The position numbers were made by a program, and so were the translations under genes. A stretch of DNA of 64,000 bases, from NCBI GenBank assembly GCA_022509025.1, contig JAFLUB010000007.1, positions 1 through 64,000 of the forward strand. The letters run 5' to 3'. Shown piece by piece: positions 36,356 through 43,883 of this stretch. Every line of letters begins with the position of its first letter. The first letter of the stretch is position 1. Below the pieces are notes generated by a model. The model ran no database searches. It was not told the origin of the DNA and saw nothing but the letters and a program-made list of their open reading frames with translations. Source of the stretch: Oscillospiraceae bacterium. Lineage in GTDB: Bacteria; Bacillota; Clostridia; UBA1381.

Positions 36356-36715
36356 TCAAATACGCAAACATCGGCGCAATATCACGTCTCCGGTTGGTTC
36401 GTGAATTAAAAACAAGTCAATATAATCCATGTTGAGCTTATTCAACGAGCCTTCAATCGAACGCAGCGTATCTTTATATCCGTGACAAGCCCATAGTTTC
36501 GTTGTGACAAATAATTCTGTTCTTGCAATTCCAGACTTCCTGCAGGCAAGACCAACCTCGCGCTCACTTCCGTAGCATTGCGCGGTATCAATTGAACGAT
36601 ATCCCACACTGAGCGCATCGGACACGCAGCATTCGGTAATGCGTGATGGTGTTTGATATGTGCCATAACCTAATATCGGCATTTTCACTCCATTATTTAA
36701 AGTAATAGTTTCCAT
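36356..36715 (-). pseudogene. Aldo/keto reductase, C-terminally truncated
   Basis: Residues 1-110 match the start of an aldo/keto reductase: TLNNGVKMPILGYGTYQTP, the catalytic Asp/Tyr in SIDTAQCYGSEREVG, the Lys in VTTKLWACHGYKD and DLFLIHEP. The frame then ends after a few foreign residues, leaving 119 of the usual 270-280 residues, without the cofactor-binding half. The start follows the flavodoxin gene by 19 bases. It is almost certainly a deletion remnant. Confidence 0.8.
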
Positions 36716-36734
36716 TATATCTTAGTTGCTGCAT

Positions 36735-37244
36735 TTATATAGAGGCTCCGAGTTTATAGGCTTCTTTAATCTTTCCCTTGCCAAGCACTTCACCTAAGTT
36801 TTTCCACCTGATATTTCTCTCATAAGTACGATACCATGTTACTGCCTGAGAATAATCTCCGCCGTCCGCAGTCATCAGCAATACGCTCTGTTTCGGAAAC
36901 TTGCCGTATCCCAGACATTCCAATTCCGCATATAGCCTGTCGGCTGCTGTTTTCAATGTTCCCGTTATTGTCCAGAAATACAATGGCGAAGCAAATACGA
37001 CCACATCCGCATTTTCAAATTCTGCATAGATTTTATCCATATCGTCCTTTTGGCTGCACGGACTTTTTGAATCTCTGCCTGCATTTAAACAGCCTTTGCA
37101 GCTATGAATTTCCATCCCGTCAAGATAAAAAATATTTACTTGATTTCCCGCAGCTTTCGCTCCGTCTGAAAAAGCGTCTATCAGTTTTGCTGTATTTCCG
37201 TTTTTTCTTGCTGCACCATTCAAAACAATAATTTTTTTATTCAT
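36735..37244 (-). CDS. Flavodoxin family NAD(P)H oxidoreductase
   Basis: A 169-residue FMN-binding protein. VLNGAARKNGNTAKLIDAFS is the phosphate loop, and VVVFASPLYFWTITGTLKTA the flavin-binding strand-loop. A CKGC-x(n)-C cluster (HSCKGCLNAGRDSKSPC) is typical of iron-sulfur flavoprotein-like relatives. Likely a reductase for quinones or other small electrophiles. It appears intact, unlike the two redox genes that flank it in the same minus-strand cluster. Confidence 0.85.
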   Translation of the reverse strand: MNKKIIVLNGAARKNGNTAKLIDAFSDGAKAAGNQVNIFYLDGMEIHSCKGCLNAGRDSKSPCSQKDDMDKIYAEFENADVVVFASPLYFWTITGTLKTAADRLYAELECLGYGKFPKQSVLLMTADGGDYSQAVTWYRTYERNIRWKNLGEVLGKGKIKEAYKLGASI

Positions 37245-37249
37245 TTACT

Positions 37250-37494
37250 TCATACCTCTCTACCGTAGTTTTTTACAACTTCATTGAATGTCTTTAAAAA
37301 AGAATCAAAGTCTGCTGCATCTGCCGCCTGTGTGTACACTTCAATGCCTTTTGCTGTAAACCCTGCCGCATACTCTTTCAGATGCTCCTCGTTTCTTGCC
37401 ATTAGGATTACGCGGAAATCGTTATCGCCGAATTTCTCGGCAACTCCATTACCAAGTCCCTTTCCTGCTCCTACCACTACAATTGTTTTTTCAT
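37250..37494 (-). pseudogene. Short-chain dehydrogenase remnant with A-tract frameshift
   Basis: ATG 37494 follows AAGGAG, but its frame stops at once (ATG AAA AAA CAA TTG TAG). Adding one A to the six-A run restores MKKTIVVVGAGKGLGNG, the glycine-rich Rossmann start of an SDR enzyme. The restored frame reads about 80 residues and ends in NYGREV, where the family would continue with its NAG strand and YxxxK site. It is therefore broken at both ends: a frameshift at the start and a large 3' deletion. Confidence 0.8.
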
Positions 37495-37530
37495 ATTAAA
37501 ATATCTCCTTGGTTGCATAGGCGAGCAGCC

Positions 37531-38901
37531 TTAAAATGATTCACCTTCTAATGATTGTTGTTCTATCGCAGAATTTCTCTGCCACCGATTGCTAAGATAA
37601 TAGCTCCACGCAATAAGGAATCCCATACCAAATCCGAATAAACCGTTCCACCAGATAATCGTATATCCGAATAAAGGACTATGCTGAAATAAATATGTGG
37701 TAAGTACCCTCATTCCTAACGCTCCTGTTGCGACAATTGTAGCCGCTCCACCGTGGTTTGCGCCCTGAAACACGCCGAACAAGGGTATATAAAGCGATAA
37801 TATAATATTAATCATCGCTATTGTTTTGAGGTGCGCTCTGCAATATATCGCCGCTTGGTCGCTAAGTCCGAACAAGCCTATGATATTACCGGATAAAGTC
37901 CATATAAGAACTGAAATACACAGTGTAAGCAATAAAGACATAAGAAGCGCCTGATATGCTCCTTTTTTTACTCTGTCCATTTTGCCTGCGCCGATATTCT
38001 GTCCTGTATACGTTGCAAGCGTGGTCTGAAAAGCGTTGCACGGTAAGCCTATGTACATCTCTATTCTCTGACCCACGGTAAATGATGCTGTCATCGTCTG
38101 TCCGAATCCGTTTACTGCTCTCTGAATAAATGTAAGTCCGAAGGATACGACTATAAGCTGCAACGCAATCGGAAATCCTGTAGTCAATGTCTTTTCTGCC
38201 AATCTTGTACTCCACGTAAATTCTTTTATTTTAAACCGAAATATAGGATATTTGCGCGTCATGTAAATATACGCAGCGATAAATGAAGCCGCCTGTGCAA
38301 TATCCGTCGCAACAGCCGCTCCTGCTGCTCCCCAATGAAATCCCGCTACAAATACTAAATCCAGAATAATATTCAGTACAGACGCTATCAGCAGAAAATA
38401 CAGCGTGGCTGCGCTGTCTCCCACCGCTCTCAGTATTGACGAAAATATGTTATATCCAAACTGAAATACCAAGCCTATCGCATATATCCTGAAATACTGT
38501 AACGTGATTTCCAGAATGTCCTCCGGAACCGCAACCAAATGCGTATACGCCGGACGAGATACAAGAATTCCCGCTATGGTAGACAAGATACCCATACCAA
38601 GCATAAGTAAAATTCCTGTTGAAGCGTTCGCGCGCACCTGTTTTTCATTCCCCGCGCCGTAATGCTGTGCAACAACTACACCGTTACCCGCTGAAAAGCC
38701 CGTTGCAAGCGCAAGAAACAGAAACGTAAAGCTACCCGTAGTGCCGACCGCTGAAAGAGCAGCCTCGCCCGAGAAATTTCCAACTATTATTGTATCCACT
38801 GTATTGTACAACTGCTGAAGTAACGCACCTGCGAGTACCGGAAGCGCAAACAGTAAAATATGCTTCCACGGCGCTCCTGCAGTCATTGATTTCCCTTTCA
38901 T
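37531..38901 (-). CDS. MATE family efflux transporter
   Basis: A 456-residue, roughly twelve-helix multidrug and toxin extrusion protein of the DinF/NorM class. ALPVLAGALLQQLYNTVDTI and GNFSGEAALSAVGTTGSFTF are the N-terminal signature; the C-terminal bundle repeats it. These transporters exchange cationic drugs or dyes for Na+ or H+. ATG 38901 follows GGAGGTGAGGAG; the longer frame covers leader hairpins. It leads a minus-strand cluster with redox genes, divergent from a LysR regulator. Confidence 0.92.
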   Translation of the reverse strand: MKGKSMTAGAPWKHILLFALPVLAGALLQQLYNTVDTIIVGNFSGEAALSAVGTTGSFTFLFLALATGFSAGNGVVVAQHYGAGNEKQVRANASTGILLMLGMGILSTIAGILVSRPAYTHLVAVPEDILEITLQYFRIYAIGLVFQFGYNIFSSILRAVGDSAATLYFLLIASVLNIILDLVFVAGFHWGAAGAAVATDIAQAASFIAAYIYMTRKYPIFRFKIKEFTWSTRLAEKTLTTGFPIALQLIVVSFGLTFIQRAVNGFGQTMTASFTVGQRIEMYIGLPCNAFQTTLATYTGQNIGAGKMDRVKKGAYQALLMSLLLTLCISVLIWTLSGNIIGLFGLSDQAAIYCRAHLKTIAMINIILSLYIPLFGVFQGANHGGAATIVATGALGMRVLTTYLFQHSPLFGYTIIWWNGLFGFGMGFLIAWSYYLSNRWQRNSAIEQQSLEGESF

Positions 38902-38904
38902 CTC

Positions 38905-39043
38905 CTCACCTCCTACGCCATTTGTTGCCTTTGGCAACATGGCTATCGAATGCCCTTCGGTCATTCGATGTACCTCATCTTCTATTACATTATACACCAA
39001 ATCGGCTTGACTTTGAAGTACAAATATGTTAACATGGTGTTAA
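38905..39043. promoter_or_regulatory. Divergent promoters and LysR operator
   Basis: Minus strand: TTCAAA (39012-39017) and TATAAT (38989-38994), 17 bases apart, drive the MATE cluster. Plus strand: TTGACT (39007-39012) and TAACAT, 17 bases apart, drive lysR. A perfect inverted repeat TTAACA-TGG-TGTTAA at 39029-39043 has the T-N11-A form bound by LysR proteins. The MATE leader also carries short hairpins (GTTGCC/GGCAAC and CGAATG/CATTCG). Confidence 0.65.
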
Positions 39044-39071
39044 TATAAACTTAACGCTTGGAAGTGATGAT

Positions 39072-40037
39072 GTGCTTAATCCATATATAAAAACATTTGT
39101 AAAAGTAGCTGAGTGTGGCAGCTTTTCATCTGCATCGGAGCAGCTTTATATATCAAAGGTATCTGTTATGAACCAGATGAACGCATTGGAAACCCGCATC
39201 GGTGTACAGCTCTTTGAACGCACATATCAAGGCATCATTTTAACTGACGCCGGAAAGTCTTTCTACAAGAACGCTATAAAGCTGATACGCTTATCAGAAA
39301 ATGCAATTGAAGAAGCAAAACGAATCAGCGGCACAAAATCAAAAACTATTCGTATAGGCACTTCTATGATGCGCCCCTGCAACAGTCTGGTAGAATTGTG
39401 GGAAAATATTAATGGCAATAATCAGGAATACCAATTCAGTATTGTGCCGTTTAATGATGATATTGACAGCTTGAATACCATGCTCACAAGTCTCGGAGAT
39501 AAAATAGATTGTTTTGTTACACCCTGCGGCTCTATGAGTCTGCTTATGAACTACAGCTTTTTACCGTTCGATTCCTGCAAATGCGCGGTCGCAATGTCAA
39601 AAAAACACCCATTAACAAAAAAAGAAATCCTCGATTGGGAGGATATTGAACATGAATCATTATTATTGATGAAACGCGGGGATTCTTATGTGCTTGATGA
39701 GATGAGAGACGATATACTTCGTAATCATAGGTCAATTAACATCGTTGATTTCAACGGGTATTATGACATATCCACTTTCAATATGTGTGAGCAGCAAGGT
39801 TATATAATGGAAACTTTGGATATATGGGCAAGCATTCATCCGTCTTTGGTAACTATACCCGTTGACTGGGAATATAAAATACCGTATGGGATTATATATT
39901 CAAAGGAGCCTTCTGATAGTGTAAGAGAATTTATTGATATTATCGCTAAAGCTGCTACAGAGCAAAAGAGAATGAAAAAAGATAATAATGATATATCGAA
40001 TGTTAGATATTACTGGGACAAAGCCTATCGAGGATAA
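39072..40037 (+). CDS. LysR family transcriptional regulator
   Basis: A 321-residue regulator with an N-terminal winged helix-turn-helix (FVKVAECGSFSSASEQLYIS) and a C-terminal effector domain. The start is GTG, with GGAAGTG upstream. It is divergent from the MATE transporter and faces a T-N11-A palindrome, so it should control that cluster and itself. The effector is unknown; toxic compounds handled by the exporter or flavodoxin are plausible. Confidence 0.93.
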   Translation: MLNPYIKTFVKVAECGSFSSASEQLYISKVSVMNQMNALETRIGVQLFERTYQGIILTDAGKSFYKNAIKLIRLSENAIEEAKRISGTKSKTIRIGTSMMRPCNSLVELWENINGNNQEYQFSIVPFNDDIDSLNTMLTSLGDKIDCFVTPCGSMSLLMNYSFLPFDSCKCAVAMSKKHPLTKKEILDWEDIEHESLLLMKRGDSYVLDEMRDDILRNHRSINIVDFNGYYDISTFNMCEQQGYIMETLDIWASIHPSLVTIPVDWEYKIPYGIIYSKEPSDSVREFIDIIAKAATEQKRMKKDNNDISNVRYYWDKAYRG

Positions 40038-40083
40038 TATAACTTTTATTATGAAACAGATACGGAAAATATAATAGAGCAAA

Positions 40084-40120
40084 TGGAGCATGACCGCATA
40101 TTAGCGGTTATGCTCCAATA
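40084..40120. terminator. Bidirectional terminator between lysR and sdpI
   Basis: TGGAGCATGACCGC and GCGGTTATGCTCCA pair around ATATTA, between two convergent genes. Confidence 0.8.
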
Positions 40121-40128
40121 TAGTTTCA

Positions 40129-40770
40129 TTATATATTTTTCCTATACAGCACATATGAGTATATTGCCGGAACTATTGCGGCAATAATCAATGTTGCAAA
40201 AGGAATATATGAAGGTATATTAAGAAAAGTAAAAAGTGCCATCGCAAATCCCATTATTATAAATAGCTTTCCTGCAAGTCTGTGTGTTCTGTTCCAGTTT
40301 TCTTCACTCGCAAGTGTCCACGGCAGTTTGATTCCCGTTGTGTAATTCTGTTTGCATTTCGGCATGTAATTACCTACAACAATCATTAACAGTCCCATCA
40401 GCACAGGGAGAAATCGCACAAGATTTATATTCTCATCTACTGCATATAAAAGCATCGCACTCTGTACAAAACACGACAAAACCGGTATTATCCATCTCGC
40501 AACAGATTTTAATTTACCGTTTATAGCCGTTCTTTTCGGGTCAGCCTCAAGTATAAACCATACAAATACATTCATTATAAGCATAAATGACGGTATCATA
40601 AACACTGCCTGCCATTTAGGACTATAATCATTAGGTTTGAAATTCATATCAAAACTTGTTGCGATACTATCCGGCAATTTATTATAAAGAAATGCGCCAA
40701 ATACAACAGGCAGCGCGCATACTGCAACAGAAATCCAGAATCCTTTTGTTTTATAAAAACTATTCTTCAT
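40129..40770 (-). CDS. sdpI: SdpI/DUF1648 family membrane protein
   Basis: A 213-residue, six-helix membrane protein. The N-terminal DUF1648 part has LYNKLPDSIATSFDMNFKPN. The C-terminal SdpI part has GNYMPKCKQNYTTGIKLPWT and ENWNRTHRLAGKLF. In Bacillus subtilis SdpI gives immunity to the SdpC toxin and sequesters the repressor SdpR at the membrane. No sdpC-like toxin gene is in the window, so it may guard against a toxin of a neighbour. Its start overlaps the end of sdpR by 11 bases. Confidence 0.87.
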   Translation of the reverse strand: MKNSFYKTKGFWISVAVCALPVVFGAFLYNKLPDSIATSFDMNFKPNDYSPKWQAVFMIPSFMLIMNVFVWFILEADPKRTAINGKLKSVARWIIPVLSCFVQSAMLLYAVDENINLVRFLPVLMGLLMIVVGNYMPKCKQNYTTGIKLPWTLASEENWNRTHRLAGKLFIIMGFAMALFTFLNIPSYIPFATLIIAAIVPAIYSYVLYRKNI

Positions 40771-41035
40771 TGCTATCCTCCTTAAACTGAGCTATCCACA
40801 GCATTATTTCCTCAAAAACTGAAATATTAAGTTCGTAATAAATAAAATTTTTTTCTTTCGTTTCAGTTATTAAATCCGCTTTTTTTAGCTGTGATAGATG
40901 ATATGATATAGTGGCGTTTGTCATATTAAATTTTGAAGCTATTTCTCCTGCCGACATACGCCCGCTTTTTAACATTGTAAGTATTTCGCGTCTATTCGAG
41001 TCTGCAAGAGCCTTAAATGTTTCCGCAAATCCCAT
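40760..41035 (-). CDS. sdpR: ArsR-type autorepressor of the SdpR family
   Basis: A 91-residue winged-helix repressor (MGFAETFKALADSNRREILT, MSAGEIASKFNMTNATISYH is the recognition region). It lacks the metal-binding cysteines of ArsR and fits the SdpR branch. ATG 41035 is at the family start; the longer frame runs through the operator. It is followed by sdpI in an overlapping two-gene operon and preceded by two matching palindromes over the promoter, so autorepression relieved by SdpI is likely. Confidence 0.9.
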   Translation of the reverse strand: MGFAETFKALADSNRREILTMLKSGRMSAGEIASKFNMTNATISYHLSQLKKADLITETKEKNFIYYELNISVFEEIMLWIAQFKEDSNEE

Positions 41036-41052
41036 TATAATCCCCCTCACAG

Positions 41053-41135
41053 TATTTAGATAATTATCTAAATAGAGTATATCATGTCGCGGGTAATATG
41101 TCAATAACTATTTAGATTTTTTTCTAAATAGTTAT
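41053..41135 (-). promoter_or_regulatory. sdpRI promoter with two operators
   Basis: On the minus strand TTGACA (41099-41104) and TATACT (41076-41081) are 17 bases apart. A perfect 22-bp palindrome containing ATTTAGATAATTATCTAAAT covers the predicted start (41053-41074). A second inverted repeat, ATAACTATTTAGA with its complement and a 6-base spacer, overlaps the -35 box (41104-41135). Both share ATTTAGA/TCTAAAT. Confidence 0.85.
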
Positions 41136-41235
41136 CTCACAATAGAACTATGTCTTGAATACGGATTGAAATATCTGCATACTTGTGATAAAATTATATA
41201 AATTGATAAATTGGGGTTTAAAAGGAGAATTTCTT

Positions 41236-41397
41236 ATGGAGCGTTTTAAAAAGGTTTATAGCCAAGGAAAGATTGATGTGATTGAAATTTGGGTGGACAC
41301 TGAAACAGGTGTAAATTATGTATTTCACAGGAATGGAAATGCAGCAGGCTTTACCCCATTACTTGATAAAGAGGGAAAACCGATAGTAACACCATAA
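41236..41397 (+). CDS. DUF6440 family small protein
   Basis: A 53-residue protein. ERFKKVYSQGKIDVIEIWVD, TGVNYVFHRNGNAAGFTPLL and DKEGKPIV match the DUF6440 pattern. No signal or membrane segment is present, so it should be cytosolic. AAAGGAG lies 9 bases before ATG 41236. Function unknown. Confidence 0.83.
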   Translation: MERFKKVYSQGKIDVIEIWVDTETGVNYVFHRNGNAAGFTPLLDKEGKPIVTP

Positions 41398-41447
41398 CTT
41401 CCTGTTTGTTAAGTAGGAAAATCAGAATTTATTAGGAAGTGAAGTTC

Positions 41448-42098
41448 ATGCAATTAAGTAAACAGCGACCTTTTGCACGACCGCAGCCGTTTTTGAAGCG
41501 GCTCATATTGATGATTTCAGGAGTAACGGTTCAGGGTTTCGGGCTGTCTATACTTCGCTCTATTGACCTCGGTGTTGATCCGTGTTCATGTCTGACACAG
41601 GGCGTAGCGAACCACATTCCGCTGAGCTTCGGAACTTGTCAGCTTTTGTGTCATCTGGTGACGTTTATTTTTGTCATAAAATATGATATGAGTTATATAG
41701 GTTTCGGAACTGTCGGGAACATGTGTTTTCTCGGATACATATCAGATTTTTTCACATGGGTATGGCAGCTTATCCTGCCAACCGGATTTTTTGCGGCGGT
41801 ATCAGTACGGTATTGTATGCTGCTTCCGGGACTTGCCGGATTGTTATTCGGCGCAGCGGCATATATGTGTTCCGGTCTTGGCTCTTCTCCATATGACGCA
41901 ATGCCGTTTATCATATCCAACAAAACGAAAAAATTGTCGTTCAGAATAGTGCGAATGTTATGGGATATAGCTTTCATGGCTGCCGGTTTTGCTCTCGGCG
42001 GTTCGGTCGGAATAGTGACTGTGGCGGTTGCATTTTTCTGCGGCCCGATTGTGGCATGGATGCAGAAGAAACTTACAGAATGTATTGGAATAGTCTGA
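41448..42098 (+). CDS. YczE/YitT-like membrane protein
   Basis: A 216-residue protein with about five transmembrane helices. GVTVQGFGLSILRSIDLGVD, PCSCLTQGVANHIPLSFGTC and GLGSSPYDAMPF are typical of the YczE/YyaS family, whose transported substrate is unknown. ATG 41448 follows AGGAAG by 8 bases. It stands alone between DUF6440 and the amidase. Confidence 0.8.
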   Translation: MQLSKQRPFARPQPFLKRLILMISGVTVQGFGLSILRSIDLGVDPCSCLTQGVANHIPLSFGTCQLLCHLVTFIFVIKYDMSYIGFGTVGNMCFLGYISDFFTWVWQLILPTGFFAAVSVRYCMLLPGLAGLLFGAAAYMCSGLGSSPYDAMPFIISNKTKKLSFRIVRMLWDIAFMAAGFALGGSVGIVTVAVAFFCGPIVAWMQKKLTECIGIV

Positions 42099-42155
42099 TA
42101 AATACGGAGAACAAATAAAATATTACGCAATCCGTAAATGAAAGGAACTAATAAC

Positions 42156-43544
42156 ATGAAAAAAGCAGTATTAATAGTAATATTAATTTTCTCTCTTTGT
42201 CTGACATCAGCACACGCAGATTTCTCTGATATGGAAACGAAAGGCGATGAAATGATAAACGCTGTCAATCTGCTTACGGAAAAAAATTACGTAAGCGGAA
42301 AATCCGCGACGGAATTTTACCCGGACGCGGAAATCACAAGAGCTGAATTTGCGGCGGTAGTTTTACGAATGTTAGACTATATGGGCGAAAACCGTCCGTA
42401 TTTCCTTAAAGACGTACCCAAAAGCACATGGTATTATTATGTTGCCGGTTCTGCGTTTGAAACAGGAATAATGAGCGGATTTGAGGACGGAACATTCAGG
42501 GGTGATGAGATTATACCGAAAGTTCAGGCAGTGGCAATTGCATCAAGAATTTTAAAAGACAAGCTCGGTATAAATGCTCTTGATTACGCCGTAGAATATA
42601 CGGACATCGTTCCCGAATGGGCGGAGGAATACGTTCGCATTGCCGCACAGGAGAACATAATCGAAAGAAGCGGTGATTTCAATGCCGAAAGCAGCATGAC
42701 AAGAGGCGAAGCCGCCGTTATGCTTGCAAGAGTCTATAATAAAATAAAGGATACTCTGTCTCAGACCGGATACACAGGCAATTACGAAACAAGAAAGCCG
42801 CCTGTCACAATAGTTATAGACCCCGGACACGGAGTTGACTCCGGCAGAATGAGCAATGAGGAACGTTATAACAATGGCTGGGTCTGGAACGAAAGTAAAG
42901 GTCAATGGGGCGAGTGGCGGCATTGGAAATCGCATACGCTATGGCAGGACTGCGGCGGCTATGGCTGCATCGGCAAAGGTAACTGCTGGTACAGAATGGA
43001 GAACGGCGACAGAGAGATTGAGCCTGAGATAGATTTAAAAAATGCGCAGAGCGCCGTGAAATACCTTGAGGATATGGGATATGAGGCGCGTATTACAAGA
43101 GGCGGAGGAGATAATCCTTCCATGACAAATCGGCTTATGTACTGCTATCCGAATAAAGATATAAACGCCGTTCCCGACGCTGATTTATTTGTATGTCTTC
43201 ATTCAAATGCAGGCGGCGGCAGGGGCAGCGCATACATTGAGCTTGCCGGCACGTACGACCAGGAAGGGATACCTGAAAATTATGCATATACCGGCAATTC
43301 ACTCGGTAAATACATAAATGATGAAATCACATCTACCACTTCAATGCCGCGGCATGGCGACGGGGTGATAAGCGGTATGCCGGAGCTTATTCTGTTTTGT
43401 AAATCCCCTGTGCCTATAGCATACCTTGAAATAGGATTTTTCGATAATCAAAACGATTTATCAATATTAAATTCCGAGTATGACGCAATCGGAAAAGCGG
43501 TTGCCGCAGGAATTGATAAATATTGTAAGGATACCATGAAGTAA
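42156..43544 (+). CDS. SLH domain N-acetylmuramoyl-L-alanine amidase
   Basis: A 462-residue exported wall hydrolase: a signal peptide (1-21), SLH modules (about 22-200; FYPDAEITRAEFAAVVLRML, SGFEDGTFRGDE) and an Amidase_3 catalytic domain (about 216-460). Zinc ligands H225 (IVIDPGHG), E291 and H349 (FVCLHSNAGG) and catalytic E425 (AYLEIGFFDN) are present. Between the first ligand and E291 lies an insert of roughly 45-60 residues rich in Trp, Gly and Cys (WVWNESKGQWGEWRHWKSH), which most amidases lack and which may shape substrate choice. ATG 42156 follows AAAGGAAC. Confidence 0.9.
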   Translation: MKKAVLIVILIFSLCLTSAHADFSDMETKGDEMINAVNLLTEKNYVSGKSATEFYPDAEITRAEFAAVVLRMLDYMGENRPYFLKDVPKSTWYYYVAGSAFETGIMSGFEDGTFRGDEIIPKVQAVAIASRILKDKLGINALDYAVEYTDIVPEWAEEYVRIAAQENIIERSGDFNAESSMTRGEAAVMLARVYNKIKDTLSQTGYTGNYETRKPPVTIVIDPGHGVDSGRMSNEERYNNGWVWNESKGQWGEWRHWKSHTLWQDCGGYGCIGKGNCWYRMENGDREIEPEIDLKNAQSAVKYLEDMGYEARITRGGGDNPSMTNRLMYCYPNKDINAVPDADLFVCLHSNAGGGRGSAYIELAGTYDQEGIPENYAYTGNSLGKYINDEITSTTSMPRHGDGVISGMPELILFCKSPVPIAYLEIGFFDNQNDLSILNSEYDAIGKAVAAGIDKYCKDTMK

Positions 43545-43673
43545 AAATTTTTTCGAAAAGTGAAACATTTTATAATTTTTAAAAGTATTTAAGATGAAAT
43601 GATACCATGAGATAAAAGTCAATGTAGAGCAGATATGTTCTCCAAAAAAATTTTAAAAATTTTTTTAATTTGT
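43545..43673 (+). other. AT-rich intergenic stretch, nothing assigned
   Basis: Runs of A and T (for example CCAAAAAAATTTTAAAAATT), without a gene, clear hairpin or promoter apart from the site that follows. Confidence 0.4.
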
Positions 43674-43700
43674 GCAACCAATTCCTTTTCCGATTCGTTA
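43674..43700 (+). promoter_or_regulatory. Candidate ECF-sigma promoter
   Basis: GCAACC, 16 bases, then CGTTA: the AAC/CGT layout of ECF-sigma promoters. It lies 46 bases ahead of the small gene that leads into the ECF sigma gene, so it may be its autoregulated promoter. Confidence 0.5.
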
Positions 43701-43745
43701 TAAGAGTGTAAGCATCTTAAAACGAACGAAAAAGGAGTGATAGAT

Positions 43746-43883
43746 ATGCTTGATAAATTTATTAAAAGAATTTTAGTGGCAGCTATTGAGTCGTTTCCGG
43801 TCAATGAATCGAAGAAAAAGAAGCTGCTGCTAAATATTATCGACAAGAAAAATATTGAGGGGGTAAATAGCGATGTACTGTAA
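43746..43883 (+). CDS. Small basic protein upstream of the sigma factor
   Basis: A 45-codon frame starting MLDKFIKRILVAAIESFPVN, amphipathic and lysine-rich, with no known family. AAAAAGGAGTGATAGAT gives it a strong ribosome binding site. Its stop lies 11 bases inside the sigma gene, so translation of the two should be coupled. It could be a real short protein or a coupling leader. Confidence 0.6.
   Translation: MLDKFIKRILVAAIESFPVNESKKKKLLLNIIDKKNIEGVNSDVL

Noticed and set aside
38905-38975. Hairpins in the MATE leader as a possible riboswitch (for example guanidine class)
   Set aside because: Only two short, separate stems are present, without the conserved joining sequences of known transporter riboswitches.
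42552-42935. Long antisense frames over the amidase, sigma and GGDEF genes
   Set aside because: All are opposite strongly supported genes and lack ribosome binding sites and domain resemblance.
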